A stretch of DNA of 64,000 nt from Baylisascaris procyonis (taxonomy: Eukaryota > Nematoda > Chromadorea > Rhabditida > Ascarididae): the NCBI GenBank assembly GCA_037389465.1, contig JAZARR010000212.1:6905001-6969000 (forward strand), in the 5' to 3' direction. Under the pieces are notes generated by a model. The model had not been told where the DNA came from. It made no database searches and saw only the letters and a program-made list of their open reading frames with translations. Positions 1-29,700 of this stretch are shown here, piece by piece. A program made the position numbers and the translations under genes. The stretch's first letter is position 1. Every line of letters starts with the position of its first letter.

Positions 1-1887
<1,887 letters not shown>

Positions 1888-4560
1888 TAACGGGACGAAC
1901 ACTCAAACCTTCGAGTAAGAAACACAGATGAGTCGGCGCTTATTCAATTTTTCGTTAGAAAAAACTGCCTTTGAGTGTCTGCGGTCCACCACTCGATCCA
2001 AAAATCACGGCTGATTAAATGGCAAGATGCCAAGCATCGCTTTTCACAGGTTTTCGAAGCACAAGTAAGTACATTTCAGAATAGTAGCTTATTATGTTGA
2101 AAAGAGGCAATGAAAATTACATTCTCGGAGATTCTAAAGGAACCATTATAGTGGTGGAAGGTGGTCATCAAAAATGTAAACGTTTCATTCCGATACTAAA
2201 TAAAGAAAAACTCGGCGACCACCACAGCTAGGCACAATTGCGACCGTAATAAGCACACAATATGATAGCGGGAACCATGCCAATTTGAGTTAACGTTAAA
2301 ACTAACTATGATTTTGAAAGAGAGCAACCTAAACTTCAACCTTAAATCGGTGCTGAAGGGAGATGTAATCGTCAGAGTTGCACGTGCCGCCGCACCTACA
2401 CATCTGTGCACTCTGTTATCTTTGAACACATCAACAGCTGTAATGCGTCAGAGATGTGCGCATGTTTTGAAAGACCATTCGAGCCTTCAGTTCTCATTTC
2501 GGACCATGATAACCGGGAAGTCGTCGGATTTCGAAATCTCTCCAAACAAGTTCGAGCGGTGTGGAAGTCCAGACTTCCTGAAGACAGTATTTCTGCAAAA
2601 TCAACTGCTGGTTGTTGCGCTCATAAAGTCGCTGCTGAAATAAGCATATAAAAGACCCCATGAAGCAAGTGTACACTTACAGTGAATGCACTGTTGGTCG
2701 TACCAGAAAATTTTCATCTGCACTTCTTTCTGCCTCCCCTTCCTCATACTGCGCTGACTCAACCAAGCCAAGAATTAAAACGTTCGCCGGTCCCAGACTC
2801 AGCTGCGATGGGACCGGATTGTGCCCCAACCCATCCGACCAATTTCCTGCAGCTCTCAATCGTTTTTTTCTTCTACACTTTTAGTCCTTAATTTATTGCT
2901 TTTCAGTTTTTAAGCTATAAATTTTTCAACAAACTGCTATTTAACATTTAACGGCGTATAACAAGCTGTTTAAAGGTATCGTTGTTGACAACTTGCCCAT
3001 TCTGAGCTGTTTCTATACCATTTCGACGTGTGCATGTTCAGCTGTGTGGGCCCTGTTAATGCTGCATTTTCCAATTCCGCCTGTAGTGAGAGTTTAAAGT
3101 TTCTTGGTGTCACCTCATTCTGTGTTCAGTGACTTGCAGGTCTACCCCTCCTATCCCGATCCGGTTCCCCAGTAACCCCTCAAACGCTGTCTACACAAAC
3201 AGGTCCCAGAGGGCGGCTGCAATAAGTTGTGCTTGGCTTTCAACTGAACGGTGGGTTGCGGCGTGACCTCACGCAAACCACTCAGGTTGGCGGTGCAAGT
3301 GAACTTATGCGTTGTGAAACTCCGCACTTACACTTACAAAAACGTTTGTTAAGGGGAATCGCCGAAATAGAGCTTGGTGCAGAATAGGAGCATTTATAGG
3401 GGAAAACAGTTTGTAAATAAGGTGTGCTTACATTGTCATTTCGACAGTATGGAGAGTTTGAGGAGTGCGAATGACAAAAAGGTATTAGAGCATTACATCC
3501 AGGTAAGAACGGTGCCACAAGGTGGCTGTAAAACATAAGCCTTACTGCGGGTGCGCAAAGCGTGAAGGGAGTGGCACTTAACATCTACCTGGTGCTGCAA
3601 GTGCATCTAACCATCACCCACTAAGTTCATTTTCTAGATTCCGATAACGACGTATCTACCCGAACAATCCCCTCAACGTGGTAAAAGTTTAACCATCTGA
3701 GTAATTTCTGCTTAGGAAAGCACATAGTTTGTACACCCACTTCACTTTCATCTGAATGCTTTCATCTTAGTGGTTAATTTCCGACGTCATTTCCTCTTGA
3801 GCTGTAGCATCAAACTTCTGTATTCACCGTTCATCTCAATTCGTTTCTCCGTATACTTCCAGACGAAGCATCCCACTTTGTCCTGCATCATCAACAATCA
3901 GCAAGTGAGCTTCCCAGTTGCTTTGAGAATCTTATGAAAAGAAGCCAGCTTAGTGCCGATAAGAGCACCGACCTTGCTTTTTAGTTACGCCTAGAAGTAG
4001 TATAGTGTGATTCCCGCTCGTCAAACACCGGTTAGGTGACTTTCACACCTCTACTCATGGTGAACGATCGCTTATGTTTAAACCGCTTATAACATCAACA
4101 CACTGATAGTTGTTTCAATGAATTCAAGATTTATTAATATACGCACTGTCATAATAATGTGTTACTGGACAATCAAAGCCTATGAACCGATAATTTTTAT
4201 GTCGATGTCAATTGTCAGCATTCATTTCAAGACTGTAGACGTTATTTTGGTAGAATTACACTCGTGTAAAGAGAAAAACATCGACAATTTGGTCCTTCAT
4301 CCAGCCGACTGTCTTCCTCTCGAATACCGACATCCCCGGACTTCTAATTAAAGTGACATCAACCTGCTGGATGCAACTGATGTACTAACAGGTAAGTACC
4401 TCAATACACTTCTCACATCAAACTGCAATACTATAGGCTTAGGAATTACTGTTGTATGATTGCTGGCACACGTAACAAGCAGTCTTTAAAAAATACCAAT
4501 ACAAAGAACCCGTACAACAGTGGTCACATAACATAAAACGGAAACACATGCACACAGATT
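1888..4560. other. Gene-free stretch, includes the sec-5 3' flank
   Basis: No exon with splice sites or a recognisable protein was found. Overlapping short open frames at 2308-2676 lie in both strands and several frames and match no family I know. The sec-5 3' UTR should lie in its right part, because the sec-5 stop codon is at 4561-4563. Confidence 0.6.
4130..4135 (-). terminator. Candidate polyadenylation signal for sec-5
   Basis: AATAAA is present on the minus strand, about 430 nt past the sec-5 stop codon. It is the first canonical hexamer I noticed downstream. In AT-rich DNA this motif arises often by chance, and a nearer variant hexamer could be used instead. Confidence 0.25.
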
Positions 4561-18267
<13,707 letters not shown>

Positions 18268-18273
18268 CGCTGT
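18268..18273 (-). promoter_or_regulatory. Candidate spliced-leader acceptor of sec-5
   Basis: On the minus strand the sequence ATATTACAG|CG precedes the sec-5 ATG, so an AG acceptor lies 2 nt from the start codon. This spacing is typical of SL trans-splicing in nematodes. No upstream coding exon is needed, because the protein N-terminus already matches the length of other Sec5 proteins. A cis-spliced, non-coding first exon remains possible. Confidence 0.5.
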
Positions 18274-18475
18274 AATATGTTATACACAGTTACTGCACTT
18301 CACCATTAACATCCTACACAGTGAACGATCAAATGTGATATTTTACAACTTTAAACTCTTAACAGAACAAAATAGATCTGAAATGCTTAAACGTGAAAGA
18401 GAATGAAATGTGATGTTGATTGCTACTGAAAAATTCCCTTAAAGAAATAATTTGATGTGGCACACCTTTTAACCG

Positions 18476-18477
<2 letters not shown>

Positions 18478-18567
<90 letters not shown>
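18478..18567. repeat. (TA)n microsatellite 210 bp upstream of sec-5
   Basis: About 45 TA dinucleotides lie in the presumed promoter or outron of sec-5. The array is self-complementary and could form a cruciform or unwind easily. An effect on transcription is only a guess. Confidence 0.97.
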
Positions 18568-18569
<2 letters not shown>

Positions 18570-19267
18570 CTTTCCTCTTCCAGCCCAATGTGAATGCCCT
18601 ATTTCACAGGTCTCAGATGAGTACCTATAAGCTGCACGTATAGGTCCTTTCAAGTAATGGCTAAGAGAGAGGAAATAAACACAGTTCTAGATTAATTCAG
18701 GTTCCAGTCTCGTCCCCATCATGACTGTCATCGGAACCGGACTTAGACCAGACCCAACAGACACTTTGCCCCATCATATCAAACAACCTGACCGTCATTG
18801 TTTGCAAGTCTTTCACTTTTTCGGTGTCATTTCAACGCAACAAGGAACCTCTGATAAAGGTAAAACATGAATGAAAGCCCATGCTGATGGACTTCATACG
18901 GCAAAAGAATAGAGAACAGCTTGCAGGCAAAATCACTATGCTTACGTCTAGGCCCATTTAAACATCGTTTTCATACCGCTGGACCGTCTATGTCAGACCC
19001 ATCCGATGGGCCACAAACGTTGTTAACAAAAAAAAAGCCGGACCCGCCTAATTTTTATATGGTGATAGAAGCTGCAAAAGGTTGCGTTATTTCGAATTAA
19101 GATTCACCTGGTTTTCGTATTGACTTAATCTTATTTTATATCACCTCTTGAATATGCAAAAAGTATAAAATTAGCTTACTAATTCCCAACTCTTAACGAC
19201 GCCTACGTACTGGCCCAAGGACACAGTCACAACAGAATTAAATCGATTTTTCTGGGAGGGGCGGAGT

Positions 19268-19286
19268 GGGGGGGGGGGGGGGGGGG
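19268..19286. repeat. Run of 19 G upstream of sec-5
   Basis: A plus-strand G19 homopolymer lies about 1 kb upstream of the sec-5 start codon. Continuous G runs this long can form quadruplexes and are prone to length errors in sequencing. Confidence 0.93.
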
Positions 19287-19571
19287 AGGGTTGTGTGAAA
19301 AGGATTATTGTGGGGCTGTTTTTTGGCACCGCTACACTTATTCTGATGAACCCAGCTACAGAACATCGAGCATCACTTCAACGGTACTTTGTCACTTCCG
19401 CCAAGAGACGTTTCCGCCATGGACGGTCTCAAACAGAATATTCCCCGACGGGCGATGGGATTTTTGATGTACTGTTACACGCTTGCTGCAGCCGTTCACT
19501 TGAATATATTTTGTTCGTAACTGTGCTAAGATAAGGGCCTTTGGGAGACCGTAGTGAACACTGACTACTGG

Positions 19572-19705
19572 TCACAGAGGAAGTGTCTGTGGCGGAAATA
19601 TCCGAAGGCAGGGGTGCCGTGGGACGAAAATATCCTGGGAAGGAAGTGCATTGTGGCCAAAATGTCTGGCATCCCGATCACAGCAAAAGCATTCCATGGC
19701 GGAAG
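19572..19705. repeat. Degenerate tandem repeat, about 30-34 bp
   Basis: Three diverged copies follow the pattern GGAAGTG-N-TGTGG-N-GAAAATATCC (around 19577, 19607 and 19640), with a last GGCGGAAGTG near 19698. It explains the open frames on both strands here better than a gene does. Confidence 0.45.
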
Positions 19706-22700
19706 TGATTCGATATGCACTTTTGAGAAACAATCTGTGTGAAAGCATGCGAAGCGAAATGTTAAACACCGCCGGCAAAACCTCTGACGTTTACCTCCGC
19801 AACTTACTGTGCACTTCATAAAAAATACTACATCTGCATTTCTTGCCCCAGGCGATGTATCTTTAGCAGAAATCCCTCATGTTACTTCATTTCCGGCATG
19901 CCGCCAGTGTTGGGAAATAGGGAGTTCGGCTCAAATTCGGCCGCAGTCGTGACTGGAAATGGAGCCTCGACTTCATTTAATGTACATCAGAAAATGGAGC
20001 ATGTTCTGTTAGCGTGTCGAAGGTTCTTGTTTTGTTACTTTTTCAGATAATGACACCTATCTGAAAACCTTAATAATACTCAGGTGAAAATTTGGCGGTG
20101 ACAACGCTGAGTGGTGGAAACTTAACCCCACTTAGGTTAGCCGTACTTCCTGTAGATCTCATAAAAGTACTTTACCTACATTTTCAATCACAGAAAAGGT
20201 ACACAGATGAACATGTGACCGGCATGTGATCCCGATCCATGAACACCCAGAATCGACAACACGATCGAAGTCAAAAAGTTCCGCCCTACAAGTAACAGAT
20301 ATATGGCGCGGACAACATTCTTGGGTGATACGTTGCATATGCACGCAGTTTGGAAGCAGAGGAAGTGCAAGGCATTGTCCACGAGACGTTCCACGAGCTT
20401 AATACCCTGGATGCTCATATCTCACTTTTGCTGAAACCCACTCGGAAACAAATAGATCCGGTGTGTGAAATGTCGAGTTAACAATCTCCACATCAATTGT
20501 GGAAGAGTTATGCGAGAGTTTAGACAGCTACAGCACTCATTCATTACTAAAAAATACATCCCTTGGATTGATGTTAAATATAACACGTTTAATATATCTA
20601 ATAAAACGCATCACTTGGATGAGTGCTAAACATAACACAAATTTGAGTTATAAGCTGCACGAAGTCCCAATCGCTAATGTTATAAACTGGCTCGTAACTC
20701 TCGACAGAAGTATTAGTAAGCATAATAATGCTATTGAAATGAACAAATATGAACAGCTAACAGATCACGATTAAATGCTAAACTGTTTTTTTTTTTTTGT
20801 TTGCACTTCTGCACAGTTGTATTTATGAGGTGCAATTATGACAATGTGGCATCCGTGCGTACATCCGTCTGTCGGAGTTACGCTTTCAACTTGAAAGCCG
20901 ACCTAGATAGGTTTACGAAAACTGTTTGGTGGATGAAATTTATCCATTGAGGACTCCTTATACCACCTTTTACACTATCTTACACACTGTCGTAACAGTT
21001 TTGAGATGAGCTATTTGAGTGCGTCAGGAAATCGGCACACATTTTATACCTGTTGGATCACAAAATACCGCTCTTCTGCAGGCTTGAAGAAGCTAAAAGA
21101 TCAGCGAAAATATGAACGCATCATTCCGCATACTTTCTAACTTGCTGATGACTTAGGGGACTCATCACTCGGGTGACAAAGGTACGAAGCTGAACGATGC
21201 GCTACCCCCACCCTCTCGTCGCGCCTTCCTACTTCCCGAAATTTCCAATGTGCTAGCAGGTGCTGTTGCATGTCTTTGATTATTTGCGATCTAAAGTCAT
21301 TCGAATGTTGCATAAAATTCCATCCGTGGATGGCTTGCTTGTCGTTGCGTCGGCCGGACTTCCCCATTTAAAACCTCGTTGTTTACATGTTCCGAGTGCT
21401 CACTTAGAACGCGGGCTATAAGGTTACCTAGACTTCTTCGGTTGTTAATGAGGGAGGTGTTTTTGTTTGCGAAACTTCAACAAAGTGCAACAAGAGCATA
21501 CAACGCCTCAGATTTGTGGAAACAAGTTAGTGGAGGTTTGATCGCTGCAAAGAAGGCTACTGAAGATGATGGTCATTACAAAGTTCGCACCAGCTGATTC
21601 ACGCTCCTCACCTATTCATTCTCAGTAGAAATCTAGAAACAAAGGAAGAGGTGTGTCCTGGAGATCAAGTTCAACGAGCATATGGAATCCAGCCTACACG
21701 TTGCTCAATCTGTCGTTAAACCAAACAGGATGCGTAAAACTGTATTCGAAAAATCGCTTATCTCGAAAGCGCACTGTGAACCATGGTGGCTTGCAATTTC
21801 AATTCAGACTGTATGCATGCTTCTTGAAATAACTAGAAATCTTCACAACGTTTCGGCTCACAGTGCCTTCATCAAGCACCTACTGTATGCAACCGTGAAG
21901 GGAACCAATGGTGGACAACAGCCAAACGGTCTGCAGTGTGGACAGGAGGCTACAGATCAACAAATCTTAGAACCAAGTGATGCACACATTAATGCTTCGA
22001 AAAAAACCGTCAAGGATGATCTTGAACCTCAAGTCCCCGTCTGTACCATCGTTCTGAAAAAACCCTCCAGCCAAGCGTGTTGTTCAGTCACATAGTGGGG
22101 CTAAGCCACACATGAAGGTTGTCACAGAAGCTAGAGGTCACGATGCACGAACATGCAAAATGAAGAGAAGCATCGACCCTCATAAATCTCCACTTAACGA
22201 ATGTATCGCAGATGACATCCCCACGGCATTTTCTATCTTTCGATTTCTAAATACAATGTTACTGAAACATATCAGTACAAATACATGCCCACTCTCCTCC
22301 GTCTTTCTGAAAATTTGCTCACTTCAACCTTCAAAAAATAGCTTTTTTGTCATTAACACATTTGCTGATCTTTTCTAGAAATATTAATGTACAAACTACC
22401 TGGCTTTAAGACCTGTTCGTCTGTAGCGTTGCATCGGTCCATTGTCCACCCTTCATGCTCTGACGTGCTTGCATATTGCTGAATGTCTAATGATCGCTCT
22501 ATGAGTAAAAACGTTAGGAAAATACTTTCCTTTCACTTGAAAAGACCCACACACGACCTTCACCAGAAGCACCCAGCCGCTATATTTGAATAACTCCAAT
22601 TTATTCCAACTTCCGCTTTGTAGTTGTCGAAATTAAGTTTCACAGTAGCGATTCCCATATTAATCAATGCAATAATGTGTTCATTCGAATGATACAATTG

Positions 22701-23729
22701 ACGATAGGCATCGAACATTTCGTTTCTCGAACTGCTGCTATAAAAAATAACGATAAACGAATCATCTCAATACTCTATATATAGCATCCTTTATGTTGAC
22801 TACAAAATCACCGCAGTAAATACGCGTAATTAAACCAGTAATCATACAATGAACATAACGAGTAAATACTCCTCACAACCCATCAAACTATTCACCAAGT
22901 ATATTAATGATGCGTACGTACATCACTTATCGCATAACTTCGATCATGGAACTATCGACTTAAACACTTTTAATTCCTAGTTGAAAAGCATTCGGTGATT
23001 AGGTATAAATGCCTCATAATTTCAGGACGATGTGACGAGATGGACAATATATAACAAATATCTTCACAGGGAATTATCACCTAACAATAAATCCATAAAC
23101 ATTTGTTTCTTTTGCTAAAAAAAGTTCTGCGCGTTTATTAAATTATTCGCTGCTTACTTTTACTCAATTAGCATACAACTTCGTAAGTGAATGATTATTA
23201 TGAACGACTTATAATCAAATCGAAACAACTTGTTCAAATTTTCAACTTCATCAATGAAAACACTAGAAGAAGGATAGCTAGAGAAAGGCGCTTACAACCA
23301 GAGGTCTACACTATATATGTACGTACACAGACATACATGCAAATGATAGAGTGCTGTATGTGTGTGATGTTCACTGCACATTGTTGCACACTATATACAT
23401 TATATATCAAAAATCACATTTATAGAACAACACTCGTCGCACATACTACATGCAGTCACGCACGATGCCGCACAATCGATGTGCTATGAACTGCGGTATT
23501 TAAATGAATTTAATTTTTTTTAAGTTCTATCGCTTACCAGCATTAATGACAGAAACTTTTCATTACTGAACGCTCATGCGACGGCCTTCAAATATATTCC
23601 ACTTTGAATTAAATTGAATTAAAACGCCTAAGTCGAGCACTTTCGATGACTTTTATAAAAAAAAAAAAACATATAAAAGCTAAAGAAGTTCATCCTGAAA
23701 AGGTTCACAAGCAAATAATCGACATGAAA

Positions 23730-26700
23730 TCAGGAACCCAAATAGATCCTGAGGAAGTGAATAAATAAGGCGAACACCATAACGAAGAAAGCGAGCAGTG
23801 CGTATCTAGCTGAAGGAGTCAAACGTCGCACTCCTCGCAAACTCTCATCTCCACGAGCTCCAGCCAACATTCGTTTGCACAATGAACGTTCCTGCTCACG
23901 ACAAAGACGTTGTCTCGCCTTCAGGCGTCGCAATTCTTTGCTAATCAACTGAAAAAAAAAAAAAAACTTTTTACGAACACAGAGGCATCAAAATTCAAAA
24001 GTTTAGAAAACTAACGCGCACATATATTTAGACACAAGATTCTAGCATCCTTCTTCTCAGACGATGAACATTGTTCAATGCAAGAAAATACGTCGCTCAC
24101 AAGATACTTGTTATTCTTATTCTCGGATCAACGGCCCAATATTTTTATTCATTTTCCATGCATTTTATGCCAAGAAAGCGGATCCTTCCATCATTGTATG
24201 ATTAAAAAATATAAATTGCTTTGAACTTGTCGAAGATATGCCAAAATGACTTATAAAATTATAATAAAAACCAAATTTGTCGCCTCTCAAATGGAACAGA
24301 TGAAAGGAACATTTCGTCACTGCTATTCCCATCAAGGAGAGTGCTATGTGCCGCGTAAAGCATAAATAAAACAGACGTCTTAGGTAAGAAAAGATCGTAC
24401 CACATCATCGGGGTCGATAGCGTTAGCTGCTTTTAGCGTGTCTATTGCCTCATCGATGAAATTTAAGTTTGCGTATGCATTCGCTCGTCTGAAAAGCGCC
24501 TTCGTATTCGAGGCATTCAATTTGAGTGCCTCGTCTGCCGCATCCAACGTCATTTTCCAATCGCAAAGCTATAAAATAAATAAAATCCTTTATAAAACAT
24601 TGCCACACATTAGAGTCATTTTTTCACCTTATCTTTTTCTTCTAGCCCTAAAGAAACATTTAATAAGGCTTTCGCAAAAATTTTGGTTCGCGTCCCTCTC
24701 CTCTCCCCTTTCCCCTCTTATTGCACACTGAACAGCGAACAATTCCACTTTCCTTAGCGGAAGACGAATGGATAAAATACATGCCTCAGGTGGTACTGCT
24801 ACCAACAAAAAATACCATATATCCAAGGAATATTTAAGTAGAATATATTTTTATCTGAAAGAAAAACAGACCCACATCGTCATAACTGCGAGAGACTAGC
24901 CTAGTGCCTTCGAAATTTTCTGTGACATTCCGCGTTGTCAAAAAAGGAAACAACTTAACTTTTTAAAGCAATGTTCTAGCTAGTATGCAACAATCATTCA
25001 AGGCAATATTAACGTGAACTCTTACTCATTCAAAAAACTAATACATTTGCAAGTGATAATTGATACCTTTGCATGACAAACTGCCAGATTGGAATAAATC
25101 ACTGAGAACATATTGCGAAGAGGCTCGTCATCATCAGCAATATCAACTACGTCCGTGCACCTATTTGTGCATCAATTTATTATCATATGCGAGAAATTTA
25201 ATTAACACTTTCAGTAAAAAGAAACCAATGTCATAAATAACTGAGATTTGAACTCTTATTAGGCAAAACATCATGAAAAATGTCAAAACCAAAAAGGTGC
25301 ACTTAAAAATGCAAAATCCATTTTTCATATTTAAACAGCTCGACAAACGGAAATTTCCAGACTGACGACTCGAAAATTTCCTCGATTACTTTTGTTACAT
25401 ATATTCTAAAGAATAAAGGGAAAAAGACTTATATAACTACTAGAAGAGATACATAAGAATGCGAATATGGAAGTACAAATGAACCTTTTGTAGACGAAAA
25501 TAGCTTTTTCAAGTTCCTTTCTCCCATAGTAATAATTGCCTCGTTGCTTGAGTCTTCCAATATAAGCGATCAGTGCATCTTTCGACATATTAGAGAACGA
25601 GAGCGCATCGCCGACTTTCAGCAGTTCGATCGAGTATTCCATTGGCTGATAGGGTGGGATATTGCGATCCGGATCGCCCATGCTTCCATATGCAAATCGA
25701 CACTCCGTTTTTACCACATCCATTTCTCCTTCATTCATCAACTGCACTACCAACTCCCACGCTAAATGCTTCCAGATATTTCTGTTATACATTGTCACAA
25801 TTGATCAAGAGAAAAGTAAGAAGAAAGGTCCAGGTGGATGGAGGAGCGGATGAGCAAAGGGTAAATTACCCACCAACATGTGCCCGAAATTCTATCACCG
25901 ACCAATCAGGTTTTGATAATAACGAAGGACAAATGCACAATGAAGCTTAATTATGCAAATCCATAACGCTGAAAGCACAGCTGAGGTACTAAGCAGGAAA
26001 AAAAACCTGCAACAAAAACATTCAAGGCTGCCTTTTTATGATAATACGCATCGAGTATAAGTAATTCCAAATCAAATTCTACGCTCTTCTGCATTAAAAG
26101 AAGACAACCGACTTGTGATCACCTTTGAAAAAAGAGTAAGAAATCCATGTCCTCCAAGAAAATTGCATACCAACATATCTTTCTTTACTGCAATTTTATA
26201 GCTGAGCTCTTCACTAAAAGTAATGAGCTGGAAAAAAGAATGTAGGCTCGCATTCCTCTTCCGCTTTCTCTGTGTAGAGAAATTTCACTCATAAAAACAC
26301 ATTGCCAACCTAGGTAATGACGAATAACTTTTAAGGGTTTATGACACGAGCGGTATAACAACACAGATGTTTTACAGCAAACGGCGACCACGAGCGGAAC
26401 AAGAGTAAGCGAGAGAATGCGATCACTACACTTGCAGTTCGAGAATGAGGGAGGAGGTGCGACCATTAAACCTCGAAATTTCAGACAATCGAAAAAAATA
26501 ACAAATTAGGAAAAGCAGAGGGGACTCGCCCCTCCCCCTCACTCCCCAGATGGTCTCCACCTTCCTCAACGAAAGTTCTCAAAAGTTCTCAATGAAGCAA
26601 ACAAACTTATAGGAGAATGGAGAGACAAGAAAGGACTGAGCTGTTTTAATGCTTCAACAATGCACGCGATGCATCGTTCCATGAGAAGAGAAAGCAAAGC

Positions 26701-29700
26701 AGCAATTTTCTCTAATATTTCGTGGAACGATTATGTTTGGTATAAAAATTTATAAAAGTTCGGATACAAATAAGGTGAAAAACTGACCATCGATAACCAT
26801 ACTGAAACCGAGGACGAACGTCTGCTTCTCAACTGAGTCGATGCCTAATTTACGGTCAATAACACGGATAGTGACTTCTTGACCGTTGCGTGGCCTTGAC
26901 CCATTTCCATTGTGTAACACCTGCAAAAATCATATCAAAGAACCACTTCCTCAGTAATATCCCTCGTATATGCGGGAACTATTACCAACCACAAAATTGG
27001 AAGGACGGTAAGCTTTCTGGTCAAAGTAATTCCAGGAAGCGTTCGCAAATAATCCGAAAAATGAATGAAATAGATAAAATTGTGCTTTTTGTGGCAATCG
27101 AAATGAAGCGCAGAACCAGATTACTTACACACAAAGCCCAGCCGACTGCTCATTTCAACGTTCAGGTACTAGAGATAGTAGCATACATTAAATTAGCCGA
27201 TGAAATTTACACAATCATTTCATCGGTGAAATGCGAAAATCGTCGCATTTTCAACATGAAATAGAGCGAAGTAAACGTTTCTGATTGAGAGGGAGAGGGG
27301 CAATTGAGATGAAATTTTGATGGTGAAATTCATCGACAAATTTGTGCTTTCATCGGTGAAACTTTCAAATCAGAAATGAATGCACAACCTTATTCAAGGA
27401 GAAATGAATGAACTGCGTGAAATGAAGCGATCTATTCACTAAATTCACTAATTCATTGGTGGGTATTATGACATCAATGAGTTGGCCAAACGTTTCCAAT
27501 AAGGCCAAAAGGTTAACTGCTACCACTACAAGATTGCTACTATAATAGTAGACCATCTGCGTAATTCACGATGTGCACCGTCATTTTACACCGCAGTTTC
27601 GAATCTGCCAGTGAAATGAATTCAGTACGCCAACCTAATAGTAGGCAGAATCAGAATCAGTTTAGCAGTTCCAGGCTCCTGCAAAGTGACTGTCGGGACT
27701 CATGACGTTCACTAGAAGCCTATAGCTTCTAGACATCGACTACGCTAGTGTGCATAAAATGCTATTAAATGAGTGGCAGACAGGATAATGACTGCAGAGA
27801 TGTCATCACCTAACAAAGGGTATGGAAATGTGTGCGATGCAGGAAGAGGTAATCACATGCTCGCTACAAATGATGACAGCACAGAGAATCGATTACACAC
27901 TCTGCGTGCAAATAACGATATTATCATAAAGCGCTTGTCACTTCCGAACATTAGTAAAATTGTAGAAGAGACCTAGCGTCGACAGTGGGTTATGAGGTCT
28001 TCGATCTCTGACAGAGATCTCATGGGGAGGGGGATGTGAAGGGGAGACAGTTTCCCGACTTCTCCAACAGCGTCCCCCCCCCCCTCCCCCTAAAAATCGC
28101 TCTCCGATGAAGTCCCTCCGATGGGAAATCATATTTGCACACCATGGTAATTTAAGACAATGCTGTGGTAGAGGCGTAAAGAGGCTGGTTGACAGGTTGA
28201 TAGAACACGTTTCCGGTTCACATATATCGACCGCTGCAATGCAAAGTGGCTGCAGAAAAAGAGCGCTTCTTTCCTTTTTATTGTGAATAACAGATTCTCG
28301 ACCCATTCCCTACTAGCACTGAACGTACGTCCAACCTACAGACCTATTCGGCTATGCATTACGCTTCGTATTGATTCTTGTCATTTCATCTCAGTGAAAG
28401 ACAACGAATGATTTCCCACTGAAAGACAAGCCGTTCATCGCATCGATAGCGTTAAGGATTAACAATTTGGGTGAGGGGAAGGAGGAGGGATCGCTGCATC
28501 CCGAAAGCGCACAAGGAAAGAAGCCAGAGCGGAGTTTGAGAGGAATGATATCACTTGATCCAGTCGTTTTACCGAACCAGCTTCGGCTGCTCACTGACGA
28601 TGTTCAATAGAGATCAGTATCGTCCAAATAACTGGAAAGATGTTTCATTTCGCTACAATTCGAAGAAAAAAAACTCGAAGCAGGAAAGTCCTGAAGTACC
28701 CGCCCTCTTCCCGCAGATTAGAGCTCTCTCGACAAATCTAGAACGGATACAACGCTAAACTAAACAGTATGCTGGAAAAGGAGAAGGGATTTCCTATAAC
28801 GAAACAATTTCAAAAAAAAGAGTAAATAAAACCGCAGCCTCAATTTTATCAACCGCTCCCAACTTCATACCATAATACATAACAGTGTCCCCTCGAGAAG
28901 AACAACAAATGCCCCAATCCCACAAAACTACAGAATACAGTGCCGTTGATAAACCCCATACAGATCACGACTTGACATAAGGAATTAAAACACTGCGCCC
29001 ACACTGAACTTTTTATCGGATACCGAGTTACTACGGTAACGCCATACAGGTATGGGCGCCACACGCTATGAAACGATACACATTTATAAAGTCCGTTCCT
29101 CGTCGCACCATATTCTCCAGATTTGCTGAATATCATAAGAATGCGTCAATGTACAAAAAACCCCAATATGCTGCTAATGCTAACTGTAATCGACGTTTCT
29201 AAATTTATCTGCGTTTTATCGGAACATAAAACAAGCTGAAAATCATCAATTACAAAAGTTTTGAAAGAATTCATCAACTACCACCAACAACGCTGTACTG
29301 TATAGAGTAGTTTTATCTTCTTCTGAAAGAAATTTATATGACCGTCACTAACACAGCAAATCTGTACCTTCGTAAACAATTGTCCACTGCCAAGGACGTC
29401 ATTCCATTCTGAATTCGATGAGCCGTTTGGATTTGACGTGAGCGATGAATGCTCGGCACGACATTCAGCTTCAAGGGCATCACTCGATGGACCCTTCGCT
29501 TGCGTTGCCAATGTCTGCAATTCAAACAGATGTTTTAATTCTTAAACGCTAAATCTGGCTCTCTACAGACTCGAAAACATGTCAAGATTGCTCTCTCTCT
29601 CTCGTTAAGATGTATTACTTATAATATGACACCCTAGGTAATCTTCAACTATCACAGATAGAAAAATTTCGTGTTGAATTTCCCATAATTTACAATGACA

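Larger units (their letters stand above)
18274..23729. other. Intergenic region between the FKBP8-like gene and sec-5
   Basis: No spliced gene was recognised in this 5.5 kb. It holds the (TA)n array, the G19 run and a degenerate repeat near 19570-19710. At 21137-22378 there is a cluster of open frames: minus-strand 21367-21137, plus-strand 21379-21597 and plus-strand 21682-22095. They have protein-like composition but no family I can name, no shared frame and no clear splice sites. They may be remnants of a decayed mobile element (inference). Confidence 0.6.

Noticed and set aside
2308..2676. Overlapping open frames (up to 111 codons) in several frames
   Set aside because: No splice context, no family resemblance, and equal openness on both strands.
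25406..25484. Extension of the FKBP8-like TPR frame past 25485
   Set aside because: A GT donor at 25484 joins in phase to the exon at 25160, which restores the TPR motif; the read-through is hydrophobic intron sequence.
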